64,000 nucleotides of DNA from an uncultured Bacilli bacterium. GTDB taxonomy: Bacteria; Bacillota_I; Bacilli_A; RF39; UBA660. The stretch covers positions 1 to 64,000 of the forward strand of contig CAKOZD010000003.1 of assembly GCA_934131175.1 (NCBI GenBank). The letters run 5' to 3'. Below are positions 15,607 to 25,211 of this stretch, piece by piece; positions within the stretch are counted from its first letter, which is position 1; every line of letters starts with the position of its first letter. The translations under genes were made by a program, and so were the position numbers. Under the pieces are notes generated by a model. That model did no database searches, was not told the origin of the DNA, and saw only the letters and a program-made list of their open reading frames with translations.

Positions 15607-18231
15607 CTACAACCACTCATTATACTTCTTAATATATGCTTTCTTTATAAATGAAACAATTACAAAATATAAAAGAATTAATAATACTAAGTAGAAATAG
15701 AATCCTATTGGTAATACTACAAAATGGAATGATTCAATCTTATATAATACTAAAGGACAAATAATTGTAAGTATTAAAGAAAATATTGTTAATAAATTCA
15801 ACTTTTTACTAGCATTTGATTCAATAAATGGCTTCTTAGAAGTACGAACATTATAAATAATCATAAGTTCAGTAGCAAGACAAGTTACAAACCAAGCAGT
15901 TTGAAAGTAAGATTGCATATCAACTGAATTATACTTAAATATAAACCAGAAAATTATGAACGAGATAACATCTATTAATGAACTAGTTATACCCATTACT
16001 TTCATAAATCTAGATATACCTTTAGTATCCCACTTCTTAGGATTCTTTAAAAACTCATCATCTACATTATCATATGGAATTCCTATTTGAGAGAAATCAT
16101 AAATAAAATCTTGTAATAACATTTGTATTGGAAGTAATGGTAAAAATGGTAAGAATATACTTGCAATCATTATACTAAATACATCTCCAAAATCTGCACT
16201 TAAAGCCATCTTCATATATTTAATTATATTTCCATATACTTTTCTACCTTCAATTACTCCATCGTAAATAACTCTTAAACTTTGTTTTAAAATAATTATA
16301 TCACTTGCTTCTTTAGCAATAGAAGTAGCGCTATTTACAGAAATACCAACATCAGCCTTACTAAGAGAAGGGGCATCATTTACACCATCACCCATATATC
16401 CAACAACATGACCTGCTTCACGGTAAAGTGAAACAACCCTTTCTTTTTGAAGTGGATTCATTCTAGCAAACACATCAACCTCTTCTATTTTTTTACTTAA
16501 TTCAAGATCACTCATCTTATCAATATCACTACCAAGAAGAATATCATCACCATTAAGGCCAACTAGATTACAAATATTCTTAGTAGCATAAGGATTATCT
16601 CCTGTTAAGATCTTAGTTCTAACACCAATTTTAGATAAATCAGATAAAGTCTTCTTAACATCTTTCTTCGCAGGATCTAAGAAACCAACAAATCCAACAA
16701 ATACCATATCTTTCTCACAAGAAGAATTAAACTTATCTTTTCCAGGATAACTCCTCTTTTCAGCAAGAGCAATTACTTGCATTCCTTGATTAGCAAGCTC
16801 AACTGCCTTATCTTTTATTTTTTCTTTTATATCTTTTGTAATAGGAACACTTTTTCCTTTAATAGAGGCATTAGAACAATCATTAATAATCTCCTCTAAG
16901 GCACCTTTAGTAATCATTCTATAAGAAGATTTATTTCTAACAACAACACTTTGTTTCTTTCTAGTATAGTCAAAAGGAATCTCATCTACTTTTTCATACT
17001 TCTCTATTTTACTTAAAATATCATGACTTCTTCCATAAACAATAATTGCTTTATCAATTAAATTCTTAATACCAGTACTATAATAACTATTCAAAAAAGC
17101 ATACTCTAAAATCGCATCATTTTCCATACCCTCAGCATCAATATACTTTTGTAAAGTAATCTTATTTTCTGTAAGAGTACCAGTCTTATCAGTACAAAGT
17201 ATATCAATTGCTCCTAAATTTTGAATAGATTCAATTCTTTTTACTAAAGTTTTCTTATCAGCAAGACTTCTACTACCTTTAGTCAAATTAACATTAAGAA
17301 TCATTGGCAACATACTAGGAGTAATACCAACCGCAACACTTAAAGCAAATAATAATGCTTCACTAATATTTTGTTTAATAATACCATCAATTATAATAAC
17401 AACTAAACATACACCTATCATATACCTAATTAATAACTTAGAAATATTTTTAATTCCTTTATCAAAATTAGTAATCTGAGACTTAGTATTTACTTCACTT
17501 CCAACATGTCCAAGATAAGTATCAAACCCAGTAGAAACAACTACTCCACTTCCACGTCCACTAACAACAGATGTTCCCATAAGACAAATATTATCTATAC
17601 TAAATATCTCTTTAGCATCACCCTTACTATTAGTAACTTTTTCAACTAAAACACTCTCACCTGTGAAAACAGATTGATTAAGAAATAAGTCTTTAGAATC
17701 AATTACTCTCAAATCAGCAGGTATTATAGTACCTGCATTAAGTCTAACAATATCACCAACTACAACATCATCTACTCTAACTTCTTTTTCTTCTCCATTT
17801 CTAAATACATTAACAGTTGAATATATACTACTTTTTAATTTCTTATTAAATTTATAAACTGAGTAATCTTGAAAAAATCTAATTAAAACACTAATAATTG
17901 CAATAACAACAATTATTAAAGAACCTAGCTTATCTCCTAAAAGAAAATTAATCAAGGCAAGAACTAATAAAATTATAATAAATTCATCTTTAAATGACAT
18001 AAAAAGAAAATATAATGGACTCTTATTATCTTCTTTAACAACAACATTCTTTCCATTCTCCAAAAGCCTCTTTTTAACTTCTTTTTGATTAAGACCAGAC
18101 TCACTACTATTACATATTGAAAGTACTTCATCTACATCTTTATTAGAAAAATCTAAATACTTCTTTAATATTTCATTATCACTAGTTTTTAAATCTTTAT
18201 TAGCTTTTTTAATATCAAATAATTGAATCAT
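15607..18231 (-). CDS. mgtA: MgtA-type Mg2+-transporting P-type ATPase
   Basis: This 874-aa P-type ATPase fits the P3B magnesium importer group. The actuator TGES is at 190-193, the phosphorylation site DKTGT at 348-352, and the hinge GDGVNDAPSLSKADVG lies near 620-635. The fourth helix has GITPSMLPMI, close to the family's LTPEMLPMI, and the late segment LLQDFIYDFSQIGIPYDN matches MgtA. Ten membrane helices can be counted. The ATG follows AAGAGGGTAATAAT. The upstream gap is too short for an M-box Mg2+ riboswitch, so any Mg2+ control must act otherwise. A magnesium role is from family resemblance. Confidence 0.88.
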   Translation of the reverse strand: MIQLFDIKKANKDLKTSDNEILKKYLDFSNKDVDEVLSICNSSESGLNQKEVKKRLLENGKNVVVKEDNKSPLYFLFMSFKDEFIIILLVLALINFLLGDKLGSLIIVVIAIISVLIRFFQDYSVYKFNKKLKSSIYSTVNVFRNGEEKEVRVDDVVVGDIVRLNAGTIIPADLRVIDSKDLFLNQSVFTGESVLVEKVTNSKGDAKEIFSIDNICLMGTSVVSGRGSGVVVSTGFDTYLGHVGSEVNTKSQITNFDKGIKNISKLLIRYMIGVCLVVIIIDGIIKQNISEALLFALSVAVGITPSMLPMILNVNLTKGSRSLADKKTLVKRIESIQNLGAIDILCTDKTGTLTENKITLQKYIDAEGMENDAILEYAFLNSYYSTGIKNLIDKAIIVYGRSHDILSKIEKYEKVDEIPFDYTRKKQSVVVRNKSSYRMITKGALEEIINDCSNASIKGKSVPITKDIKEKIKDKAVELANQGMQVIALAEKRSYPGKDKFNSSCEKDMVFVGFVGFLDPAKKDVKKTLSDLSKIGVRTKILTGDNPYATKNICNLVGLNGDDILLGSDIDKMSDLELSKKIEEVDVFARMNPLQKERVVSLYREAGHVVGYMGDGVNDAPSLSKADVGISVNSATSIAKEASDIIILKQSLRVIYDGVIEGRKVYGNIIKYMKMALSADFGDVFSIMIASIFLPFLPLLPIQMLLQDFIYDFSQIGIPYDNVDDEFLKNPKKWDTKGISRFMKVMGITSSLIDVISFIIFWFIFKYNSVDMQSYFQTAWFVTCLATELMIIYNVRTSKKPFIESNASKKLNLLTIFSLILTIICPLVLYKIESFHFVVLPIGFYFYLVLLILLYFVIVSFIKKAYIKKYNEWL

Positions 18232-18291
18232 ATTATTACCCTCTTATCATAAAAATTATAGCACAAAAAAAAGAGGGACGAATTATTTTTA

Positions 18292-19815
18292 TTAAGTATT
18301 TACATTCCTAATATTTAAAACAATGTCAACTCTTTTATCCTCATATACATATATTTTATCAATAACTTCAACTACTAATTCTCTAGAAATAACAAAATTA
18401 TCAAATACTCTACTAAGATAATCATCTATATCACAATAAATATCATCATTTGTATAATTCTTACATTTAGTCAATTTACTTTCATAAAAAGCAATTCTAT
18501 TTAATATTTTATCTTTTAATCTTTTATACTGTGAATCATCTATCAAATTATTAATTTTATCTAAATAAATTCTATCTAAATTATCTTTTAACACTAATAT
18601 TTCTTTATCAATATTTTTCTTATTAAAGACACAATTACATTTTTTTAAAGAATTAATTTTAAAAATTACTTTTTCTTTAATTTTATTAATATTTATATTA
18701 CTATTTATAAAATCATATAATTCATCAATTATATTTTTTTCTAATTTATCATAATTATTAGAATGTACTGTACAACTTTTATTCTTTCTATACCCACTAC
18801 ATATAATATAGCAATTACCATCTCTTTTTCTTCTAGAATTAATAAGTATTCTACTATGACAATCTCCACAATAAATTAAACCATCTAATAAATGTTTTTC
18901 TATCTTATCACATCTATTCTTGCTTTTAGGTAATAATTCTTGTACTCGATAAAATGTATCTTTATCAATAATTGCATCATGTGTATTTTCTACAATAATA
19001 AATTTATCCCTTGTATTATATATAACTTTATTAATTTTATAATTAATTTTATTTCTTTTATTTTGAACTAAATTTCCTATATAAATTTCATTAGTTAATA
19101 TATCTTTTATAGTTTTTGTATTCCATTTCTTTTTTAATTCACAATATTTATTCCAATTAAATTCATAGTATTCAGATGGTGTCTTTATATCATTTTCATT
19201 TAATATTTTAGTAATACCATAAAAACTTATACCATTAAGAAACATTTCATAAATTTTTCTTACAATAATCGCTTTTTCATTATTAATAATTAAATGATTT
19301 TTATTTTTTTTATCTATTTCATAACCAAATGGACATCTACCACTTACCCATTTACCTTCCTTCTTCTTAGCAAGTAAACTACTTCTAATTTTCTTTGAAA
19401 TATCTCTTGCATAATAGTCGTTTATTATTGCTTTAAATGGTGTCATTTCATTATTAGAATTATCTAAATAAGTATCAATATTATCAGTAATAGCAACATA
19501 CCTTACACCATTAGTTGGAAAATACTTCTCAATTAAATTACAAGTTTCAATATAATCTCTTCCAAGTCTAGACATATCTTTTGTTATAACCATATTTACT
19601 TTCTTTAATTCAATATCACTTATTAATCTCCTAAACTCAGGTCTATTAAAATTTGTACCAGAATAACCATCATCAATATAAAAATCATATACATCTAAAT
19701 TATTTTCTTTTACATATTGACTAAGTAAACTCTTTTGATTTTTTACACTCTCACTAACAATATTATCCTTATCTTCCTTTGATAATCTAATATATATTCC
19801 TACATTAAACTTCAT
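18292..19815 (-). CDS. Large serine recombinase
   Basis: A 507-aa serine site-specific recombinase. The resolvase domain is at the N-terminus, with catalytic Ser12 in YIRLSKEDK, the DGYSGTNFNRPEF segment and SRLGRDYIET. A recombinase domain follows (about 160-290), then a zinc ribbon (YCGDC ... CSGYRKNKSC) and a coiled-coil C-terminal third. This is the TnpX/TndX-like domain plan used by mobilisable transposons and integrated elements. No other mobile genes or terminal repeats were seen nearby, so it is either an element remnant or a domesticated recombinase. Its ATG overlaps the end of a 33-aa ORF. Confidence 0.9.
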   Translation of the reverse strand: MKFNVGIYIRLSKEDKDNIVSESVKNQKSLLSQYVKENNLDVYDFYIDDGYSGTNFNRPEFRRLISDIELKKVNMVITKDMSRLGRDYIETCNLIEKYFPTNGVRYVAITDNIDTYLDNSNNEMTPFKAIINDYYARDISKKIRSSLLAKKKEGKWVSGRCPFGYEIDKKNKNHLIINNEKAIIVRKIYEMFLNGISFYGITKILNENDIKTPSEYYEFNWNKYCELKKKWNTKTIKDILTNEIYIGNLVQNKRNKINYKINKVIYNTRDKFIIVENTHDAIIDKDTFYRVQELLPKSKNRCDKIEKHLLDGLIYCGDCHSRILINSRRKRDGNCYIICSGYRKNKSCTVHSNNYDKLEKNIIDELYDFINSNININKIKEKVIFKINSLKKCNCVFNKKNIDKEILVLKDNLDRIYLDKINNLIDDSQYKRLKDKILNRIAFYESKLTKCKNYTNDDIYCDIDDYLSRVFDNFVISRELVVEVIDKIYVYEDKRVDIVLNIRNVNT

Positions 19816-19906
19816 ATTTTTTTAAATATTTCCTAAGAATTATTGAAGAAATAATTTCTTCTAAATCTTTTTTTTCATTAAATATTAAATTAATATTATA
19901 TTTCAT
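19805..19906 (-). CDS. 33-aa ORF coupled to recombinase
   Basis: A short ORF, MKYNINLIFNEKKDLEEIIS then SIILRKYLKKYEV, starts at an ATG preceded by TTAGGTGATTTT and ends 11 bases inside the recombinase gene in another frame. The overlap and ribosome binding site suggest translational coupling. The peptide is amphipathic and helical. I recognise no family. Confidence 0.5.
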   Translation of the reverse strand: MKYNINLIFNEKKDLEEIISSIILRKYLKKYEV

Positions 19907-19944
19907 AAAATCACCTAATAAAAAATATGCATAAAGAACAAAAA

Positions 19945-19962
19945 AAGACTACTAATAGTCTT
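19945..19962 (-). terminator. Terminator after Asn-rich coat-like gene
   Basis: A 7-bp stem (AAGACTA / TAGTCTT) with loop CTAA on the plus strand and a run of seven Ts on the minus strand. It touches the stop of the 71-aa gene. Confidence 0.75.
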
Positions 19963-20176
19963 ACATATTAAAGTAAACATGTGGTACCTCATGTACAAAA
20001 GTTCTATGAACTACCTTTTCTTGTACTCCTTCACCTATTGGTTGTTGCATAACTCCATTCATACCAGTATTATTATTCACATTAACATCTACATTCATAT
20101 CATTATTAATATAATTATTATTGCCATCTACAATATTTTCCATATTCATATTTTGTAAAAATTCATTATTATACAT
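19961..20176 (-). CDS. Small Asn-rich protein, possible spore coat (CotD-like)
   Basis: A 71-aa protein with an Asn/Met-rich N-terminal half and a C-terminal segment VVHRTFVHEVPHVYFNM. The VHRxFVHEVPH pattern resembles the tail of CotD-type spore coat proteins. The ATG follows a strong TTAGGAGGTATAAA. Upstream, CATAATATA resembles a sigma-K -10 element, which would fit coat-gene timing, but no clear -35 was seen. The coat role is tentative. Confidence 0.55.
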   Translation of the reverse strand: MYNNEFLQNMNMENIVDGNNNYINNDMNVDVNVNNNTGMNGVMQQPIGEGVQEKVVHRTFVHEVPHVYFNM

Positions 20177-20225
20177 TTTATACCTCCTAAAATATATTAT
20201 GTAAACAATGAATTTAATCCACTAA

Positions 20226-20246
20226 AAAAGCCTATTATAGGCTTTT
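20226..20246 (-). terminator. Terminator overlapping end of 175-aa gene
   Basis: A 9-bp stem (AAAAGCCTA / TAGGCTTTT) with loop TTA overlaps the last codons; a T-rich run follows on the minus strand. Confidence 0.75.
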
Positions 20247-20762
20247 ATAAGAAACAGTATTATTATCATTACTATTAAACATTAAATTCAAATTATCAAC
20301 ACGTTGATTTAACAATATTTGACAAACATTATCAAAAGATATACCTAACTTTGAAAATAACGAAGAAATATTTTCACTTGTAAAATCCACTTCATATTTC
20401 TTAGCTTGTAGATAACACTTTTTTAAAGCATCAAATGAGTCAAATATTATATAAGTATACTCTGTACAGTCTTTATTCCAAGCATACATTTGATTAATTG
20501 ATTTTATTCCACTATCTTGGACCTGCCCAATAATTATTCCAGAATCTAATATTGTTCCTTTTGAATAAATATCTAAATGATTAATTTTTTTATGAGAACT
20601 AAATTCAAGTAAACCATATTTATCAAAAGATACAGTATCTACTGAATCACCTAAATAACCATTCATATCACAATTACCAGAATTATCATATAAATTTATT
20701 AGTGACTCTACACCCTTTTTATTATCTTTTAATTCTTTACTACTAAATTCTCTTATATTCAT
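20235..20762 (-). CDS. Unknown soluble protein
   Basis: I do not recognise this 175-aa protein. It has no signal peptide or membrane helix. Conserved-looking blocks are the acidic and aromatic middle (INQMYAWNKDCTEYTYIIFD) and a helical C-terminal part. It begins 9 bases after the ffh stop and has a GGAG ribosome binding site, so it is probably in the ffh transcript. No function can be offered. Confidence 0.65.
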   Translation of the reverse strand: MNIREFSSKELKDNKKGVESLINLYDNSGNCDMNGYLGDSVDTVSFDKYGLLEFSSHKKINHLDIYSKGTILDSGIIIGQVQDSGIKSINQMYAWNKDCTEYTYIIFDSFDALKKCYLQAKKYEVDFTSENISSLFSKLGISFDNVCQILLNQRVDNLNLMFNSNDNNTVSYKSL

Positions 20763-20770
20763 AAATCTCC

Positions 20771-22078
20771 TTAAAATGGTAATTTCATGTTACCATTAGT
20801 TACTTGTTTCATCATCTTTTTCATCTGATCAAACTGTTGTAATAGTTTATTAACTTCTTGTACTGAAGTACCAGAACCAGCCGCAATTCTTGTTTTTCTA
20901 CTTGCTTTAATAATTTCTGGATGTCTTCTTTCTTTTGGAGTCATTGATAAAACTATAGCTTCTACATGTGCCATTTGCTTTGGATCAACTTTAACATTAT
21001 TAAGTCCCATCTTCTTTGCTCCAGGAATAAGCTTAATTAAATTTTCAAGTGGTCCTAATTTTTTTATTTGCTTCATTGTTGATAAAAAGTCTTCTAAATC
21101 AAATTTTCCTTGCATCATCTTATTTGCAGTCTTTTCTGCCTCTTTTTCATCTATTGATTCAGTTGCTTTTTCAACTAAAGAAACAATATCACCCATTCCC
21201 AAAATACGTCCAGCCATACGTTCTGGATCAAAAGAATCAAGTCCATCTAATTTTTCACTTGTACCAATAAACTTAATAGGAACATTAGTTAAATGTCTAA
21301 CTGATAAAGCAACACCACCTCTAGTATCACCATCTAGCTTAGTAAGAACAACACCAGTAAGTGGAAGTTTATCATTAAATCCAGTAATAACATTAATAGC
21401 ATCTTGACCCATCATAGAATCTATTACTAATAATATTTCTTGAGGATTAACTTCATTCCTAATATTTTCAAGTTCATCCATTAATTCTTCATCTACATGA
21501 AGTCTACCAGCAGTATCAATTAATACATAATCAAACTTATTCTCTTTAGCATATGAAATAGCATTCTTAGAAATTTCAACAGGATCATTTTTACCCTCAT
21601 CATAAACCTCTATATTAAGTTCTTTTCCTAATTGCTTTAATTGGTCAATTGCTGCTGGACGATAAACATCGCATGCTACAAGTAATGGTTTCTTACTATG
21701 TTTCTTTCTTAAAAAATTAGCAAGTTTACCACAAGTAGTTGTTTTACCAGAACCTTGTAAACCAACAAGCATAAGAATTGCTGGATTTCCATCAGTATTT
21801 AGTGGTTTACTTTCTCCACCAAGAAGTTCTGTTAATTCATCTTTTACTATTTTTACAAATAAATCTCCTGGATTAATACTAGAAGCTACTTCTTCACCTA
21901 AAGCTTTTTCTTTAACTATATTAGTAAATTCTTTAACTACTTTATAGTTAACATCTGCTTCTAACAATGCAAGTCTAATTTCACGCATCATGTCAGAAAT
22001 ATTATCTTCTGTAATCTTTCCATATCCTTTTATTTTATGAAGTGCATTTTGTAATCTATCACCTAATGTCTCAAACAT
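20771..22078 (-). CDS. ffh: Signal recognition particle protein Ffh
   Basis: The 435-aa SRP54 GTPase binds signal peptides of nascent membrane and secreted proteins and docks with FtsY. The N domain starts MFETLGDRLQNALHKIKGYG; the GTPase domain has GLQGSGKTTTCGKLA, DTAGRLHVDEELM and TKLDGDTRGG. The Met-rich M domain carries SRKTRIAAGSG and ends in KQVTNGNMKLPF. I begin at the ATG preceded by GGGTGATAAT; the frame is open 15 codons further but that extension is unlike Ffh. It lies near ftsY and ylxM, as in many Firmicutes. Confidence 0.96.
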   Translation of the reverse strand: MFETLGDRLQNALHKIKGYGKITEDNISDMMREIRLALLEADVNYKVVKEFTNIVKEKALGEEVASSINPGDLFVKIVKDELTELLGGESKPLNTDGNPAILMLVGLQGSGKTTTCGKLANFLRKKHSKKPLLVACDVYRPAAIDQLKQLGKELNIEVYDEGKNDPVEISKNAISYAKENKFDYVLIDTAGRLHVDEELMDELENIRNEVNPQEILLVIDSMMGQDAINVITGFNDKLPLTGVVLTKLDGDTRGGVALSVRHLTNVPIKFIGTSEKLDGLDSFDPERMAGRILGMGDIVSLVEKATESIDEKEAEKTANKMMQGKFDLEDFLSTMKQIKKLGPLENLIKLIPGAKKMGLNNVKVDPKQMAHVEAIVLSMTPKERRHPEIIKASRKTRIAAGSGTSVQEVNKLLQQFDQMKKMMKQVTNGNMKLPF

Positions 22079-22127
22079 ATTATCACCCAAACTTATTATA
22101 ACAAAGAAACATAAAGAGCACAAAGAA

Positions 22128-22151
22128 AAAATAGTGTTTACACACTATTTT
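22128..22151 (-). terminator. Terminator between HerA-like gene and ffh
   Basis: A perfect 10-bp stem (AAAATAGTGT / ACACTATTTT) with loop TTAC, followed by TTTCTTTG on the minus strand. It separates the HerA-like transcript from ffh. Confidence 0.75.
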
Positions 22152-24555
22152 AAGCAAAATCAGCTCCAGTTTCATCTTCATCATTATCATCTAAAATTAA
22201 TGATGGAGTATCAGCACTATTATTAGTTGGACTTATAACATTATTTTCACTATTAGTATTAGAATCAGGAATAATAAGTGTTGGCCCCTCAGGTGCTGGT
22301 CCACTTAAATCAAGTGGAGTATTAGAAATATCATTACTTGTTGGTACTGCATTATTATCTGGAATAATTTCAGGAATACTTAAACCACTTGTATTAGAAT
22401 TCTGATTTGCATCTAAACTATTAGAAGTATTATTCATAAAATCTAATGCTGGATTATGTTCTTCAGTAGAAACAGCTGTATTAACAACACTAGGTGTTTG
22501 AAGATCATTAGTCACACTTTGATTAATAAAGTCAAGTGCTGGATTATGTTCAGTAACTTCTCCTACAGCACTATTATCTGAAACACCTCCAGTTACAAAT
22601 GTATTTTGACTTGTCTGTGTATTGTCTACTTTAGGACTATTTTCAACAGGACTAACAAAATCAAGGGCTGGATTATGTTCTACACTACTATTTTTTACTT
22701 CATCAGGAATAACAGTATTAATTGATGATACAGAAACTGATGATTCATTCATAGATGGAATAGAACTTACTGGTTGACTAACATCAGTTGGAATACTAGA
22801 ACTTCCTCCACCCCAAATTCTAACAACATCACAGTTACTAGATAAAGGTGATGGATTAGGCATCTTCATCTTAACAATTAAAGGTATCTTAAATCCAAGA
22901 CCGAATCCTAAACAAGTACCAGATTGCAAAGACTTTTGTTTTTCAACGATTTCATCAGTAATATTAGGAACCATTTTACGAATATATTCAACATCAACTG
23001 GATGGTTTATCTTAAATATTAAGAAATTAGTACATTGAGAAATAACTGTATCAGATATTTCAACTGGTCTTTGTGAAATAAGTCCAAGGATTACACCATA
23101 TTTACGCCCTTCTTTAGCAATTCTTTCAAATATATTATAACCAAATAAGAATCTATCTCTATCATCTTGAATATATCTATGTGCTTCTTCAAGAACTATA
23201 TGAAAAGGAATACTACCTCTATTTTTTAATCCCTTAGAAAAATCAAAAATAAGTCTAGAATAAATTTTTGTTAATACTTTAGCAAAATCATCATCAATAT
23301 CATTTAAGTTAATATTAACTATTTGATACTTCTTACCATTATCAATTAACAAACTAGATAAGAAAGTCTCAAGTGAAACGTAATCTTTTACATCGAAGTA
23401 TTTAGCATTATCACCAACTATTAAAGAATGAAGTCTAACTCTAATAGTAACTGCATCACCATAAGTTTGAGTATTTCTAAGCCATCCTTCACTAATTAAT
23501 GTAAAGTTTAGTGCTTTCTCCAAAGTATCTAAGTCATAGAATACTCCAGCATGAGGTTCATAATTATCATATTCTTCTTTTATAAATGAAGTAACATACT
23601 CAGTAAGTAAAACACTTTCAGTAAAATTACCAGAATTATCAATTAAGAAACATTCTCTAAATTTACGTACATAACCAATTCCTTGTACAGGTGCTTCTAG
23701 ATTAAACTCATCAGTAGAACAACTTCCAAGTATTGAGAAAATTTCATTTCTTTTATTTGGAGCAGTTTCATTTGTATATAAAATAGTCATTATAGCCTTA
23801 GCAATCAAATGATTCTTATAAGCATTTGAATCAACATCATTTTGACTAAATACTAAAGCAAGTTTTAGCATTCTTTCAATTATAGGTAATTGTGAATGTG
23901 AAGTACATTGTAAAAGTAATGCTAAATCATCTTTATTTAATAAGTAAATTGGAAGTCTTAACTTTTCTCCTAAACCATCTACTTCATTAGTACTAATATA
24001 TCTATAATTATAATTACCATTAATACTATTTAATGTATTAAATGCATTATAATATTCACCAGAAGAGTCAAAAATAAAGATATTTGCCTTATATGGATTT
24101 AATCTTTGATCATGAAACATATTTTGAAATAATCTAGTAACACCACAAGATTTACCTGAACCAGTATTACCAAATATTGCAAAGTGATTACTAAAGAAAT
24201 TATTTACATCCAAATATATTGGAAAATCATCATATAAAGGACTTACTCCAAGTTCCATAAACCCATTAGTATCAGTTCCTGTTATCATAGGAATTTCAGA
24301 TCTATCAATAACTCTTATCTTAGCATCCAAATTAGGTTTACGAATAGTACCACCAACTAATCTATTACCAACAATCTCTCCTAAAAATCTTGCTTTTACA
24401 ATATCCCCCTTTAAGTCATCTACTTCACCTAAAACTTTTTTGTTTTCATCTTCAAACACCAAATGTAAATTCATTAAATTAGTAGTAACTTCAGCATTTT
24501 CAAGTAATTTAATATCACAACCATCATTACTAATATACGTAATCTTATCAAACAT
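22150..24555 (-). CDS. HerA-like ATPase with repeat-bearing tail
   Basis: This 801-aa protein resembles HerA/DUF87 ATPases, hexameric DNA-translocating motors. A HAS-barrel-like N-terminal domain covers about 1-110; the Walker A motif is GNTGSGKS at 129-136; a Walker B region FHIVLEEAHRYIQDDRDRF is seen further on, with RPVEISDTVISQ after it. The last 180 residues are a Ser/Asn/Pro-rich tail with three copies of EHNPALDF and an acidic end. The start is the ATG after AAAGAGGGAATTAAT. HerA usually pairs with the nuclease NurA; none is seen here. It follows ylxM in the SRP cluster. The DNA substrate is unknown. Confidence 0.82.
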   Translation of the reverse strand: MFDKITYISNDGCDIKLLENAEVTTNLMNLHLVFEDENKKVLGEVDDLKGDIVKARFLGEIVGNRLVGGTIRKPNLDAKIRVIDRSEIPMITGTDTNGFMELGVSPLYDDFPIYLDVNNFFSNHFAIFGNTGSGKSCGVTRLFQNMFHDQRLNPYKANIFIFDSSGEYYNAFNTLNSINGNYNYRYISTNEVDGLGEKLRLPIYLLNKDDLALLLQCTSHSQLPIIERMLKLALVFSQNDVDSNAYKNHLIAKAIMTILYTNETAPNKRNEIFSILGSCSTDEFNLEAPVQGIGYVRKFRECFLIDNSGNFTESVLLTEYVTSFIKEEYDNYEPHAGVFYDLDTLEKALNFTLISEGWLRNTQTYGDAVTIRVRLHSLIVGDNAKYFDVKDYVSLETFLSSLLIDNGKKYQIVNINLNDIDDDFAKVLTKIYSRLIFDFSKGLKNRGSIPFHIVLEEAHRYIQDDRDRFLFGYNIFERIAKEGRKYGVILGLISQRPVEISDTVISQCTNFLIFKINHPVDVEYIRKMVPNITDEIVEKQKSLQSGTCLGFGLGFKIPLIVKMKMPNPSPLSSNCDVVRIWGGGSSSIPTDVSQPVSSIPSMNESSVSVSSINTVIPDEVKNSSVEHNPALDFVSPVENSPKVDNTQTSQNTFVTGGVSDNSAVGEVTEHNPALDFINQSVTNDLQTPSVVNTAVSTEEHNPALDFMNNTSNSLDANQNSNTSGLSIPEIIPDNNAVPTSNDISNTPLDLSGPAPEGPTLIIPDSNTNSENNVISPTNNSADTPSLILDDNDEDETGADFA

Positions 24556-24646
24556 ATTAATTCCCTCTTTCATTCTTAGTACAGATACCCTATCATAATT
24601 AAAATTATACATTTAAAAGTAGTATTTTACAAGAAAAAAAGACATA

Positions 24647-24943
24647 TTAATTATCTAATATATCTTCTATTTCATTTCTTAAATCACTTGGAATATTCTT
24701 TATTTTATCTTTTATTTTTACATTCTTTTCTCTTAAATGAAGAATACTTTCATATTCTTCTAACTTATCAGTAACAATATGTATTTGTTTAAATATAGCA
24801 TTTCTACTAACATTATAATTTTCTGCCATCTCTGAAAAACTTAAATTATTAAAGTAATAATCTTCAAAATATTCTCTTTGTTTTTCAGTTAGAAGGTTTC
24901 CATAAATATCATATAATTCATTAAAATATATTACATCAGGCAT
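24647..24943 (-). CDS. ylxM: YlxM-family HTH protein (UPF0122)
   Basis: A 98-aa protein of the YlxM/p13 family, small sigma-70-region-4-like HTH proteins typically encoded with the SRP genes. Visible features: LLTEKQREYFEDYYFNNLSF then SEMAENYNVSRNAIFKQI as the HTH. In streptococci YlxM stimulates SRP GTPase activity. Its ATG overlaps the preceding 91-aa gene by 8 bases, and ftsY lies just before that, so ftsY-unknown-ylxM form one operon. Confidence 0.9.
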   Translation of the reverse strand: MPDVIYFNELYDIYGNLLTEKQREYFEDYYFNNLSFSEMAENYNVSRNAIFKQIHIVTDKLEEYESILHLREKNVKIKDKIKNIPSDLRNEIEDILDN

Positions 24944-25211
24944 ATAAAATACCTATTAAATTTACAATTCCAAAAATAATAGTAATTATACCAATAACTA
25001 AATAAACTATTGTAAATTTACCCTTTCTATAAATAATATAGTTATTAAATGACATCATTAAAAGTGTTAATCCTCCAAATATCTCAAGTAACCATAACGC
25101 TTTATTATTAAAGAAATACATTACTAATAAAACACATGTACATATAGTAAGTATTGCTTGTATATTTACATATAAAATATTATATTCATTTATTTTACTT
25201 AACTTTTTCAA
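24936..25211 (-). CDS. Small membrane protein, three helices
   Basis: A 91-aa hydrophobic protein with three predicted membrane helices and basic loops (YIIYRKGKF). It starts with TTG directly after the ftsY TAG, using an AAGGA site inside the ftsY end, and overlaps ylxM. I recognise no family. Its tight packing between ftsY and ylxM suggests a role linked to protein targeting, by position only. Confidence 0.7.
   Translation of the reverse strand: MKKLSKINEYNILYVNIQAILTICTCVLLVMYFFNNKALWLLEIFGGLTLLMMSFNNYIIYRKGKFTIVYLVIGIITIIFGIVNLIGILYA

Noticed and set aside
18232..18291. M-box Mg2+ riboswitch before the MgtA-type gene
   Set aside because: Only about 60 bases separate the genes, too short for the aptamer, and none of its conserved sequence is present.
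18000..20000. A complete mobile element around the serine recombinase
   Set aside because: No terminal repeats, duplicated crossover site, relaxase or cargo genes could be found by eye.
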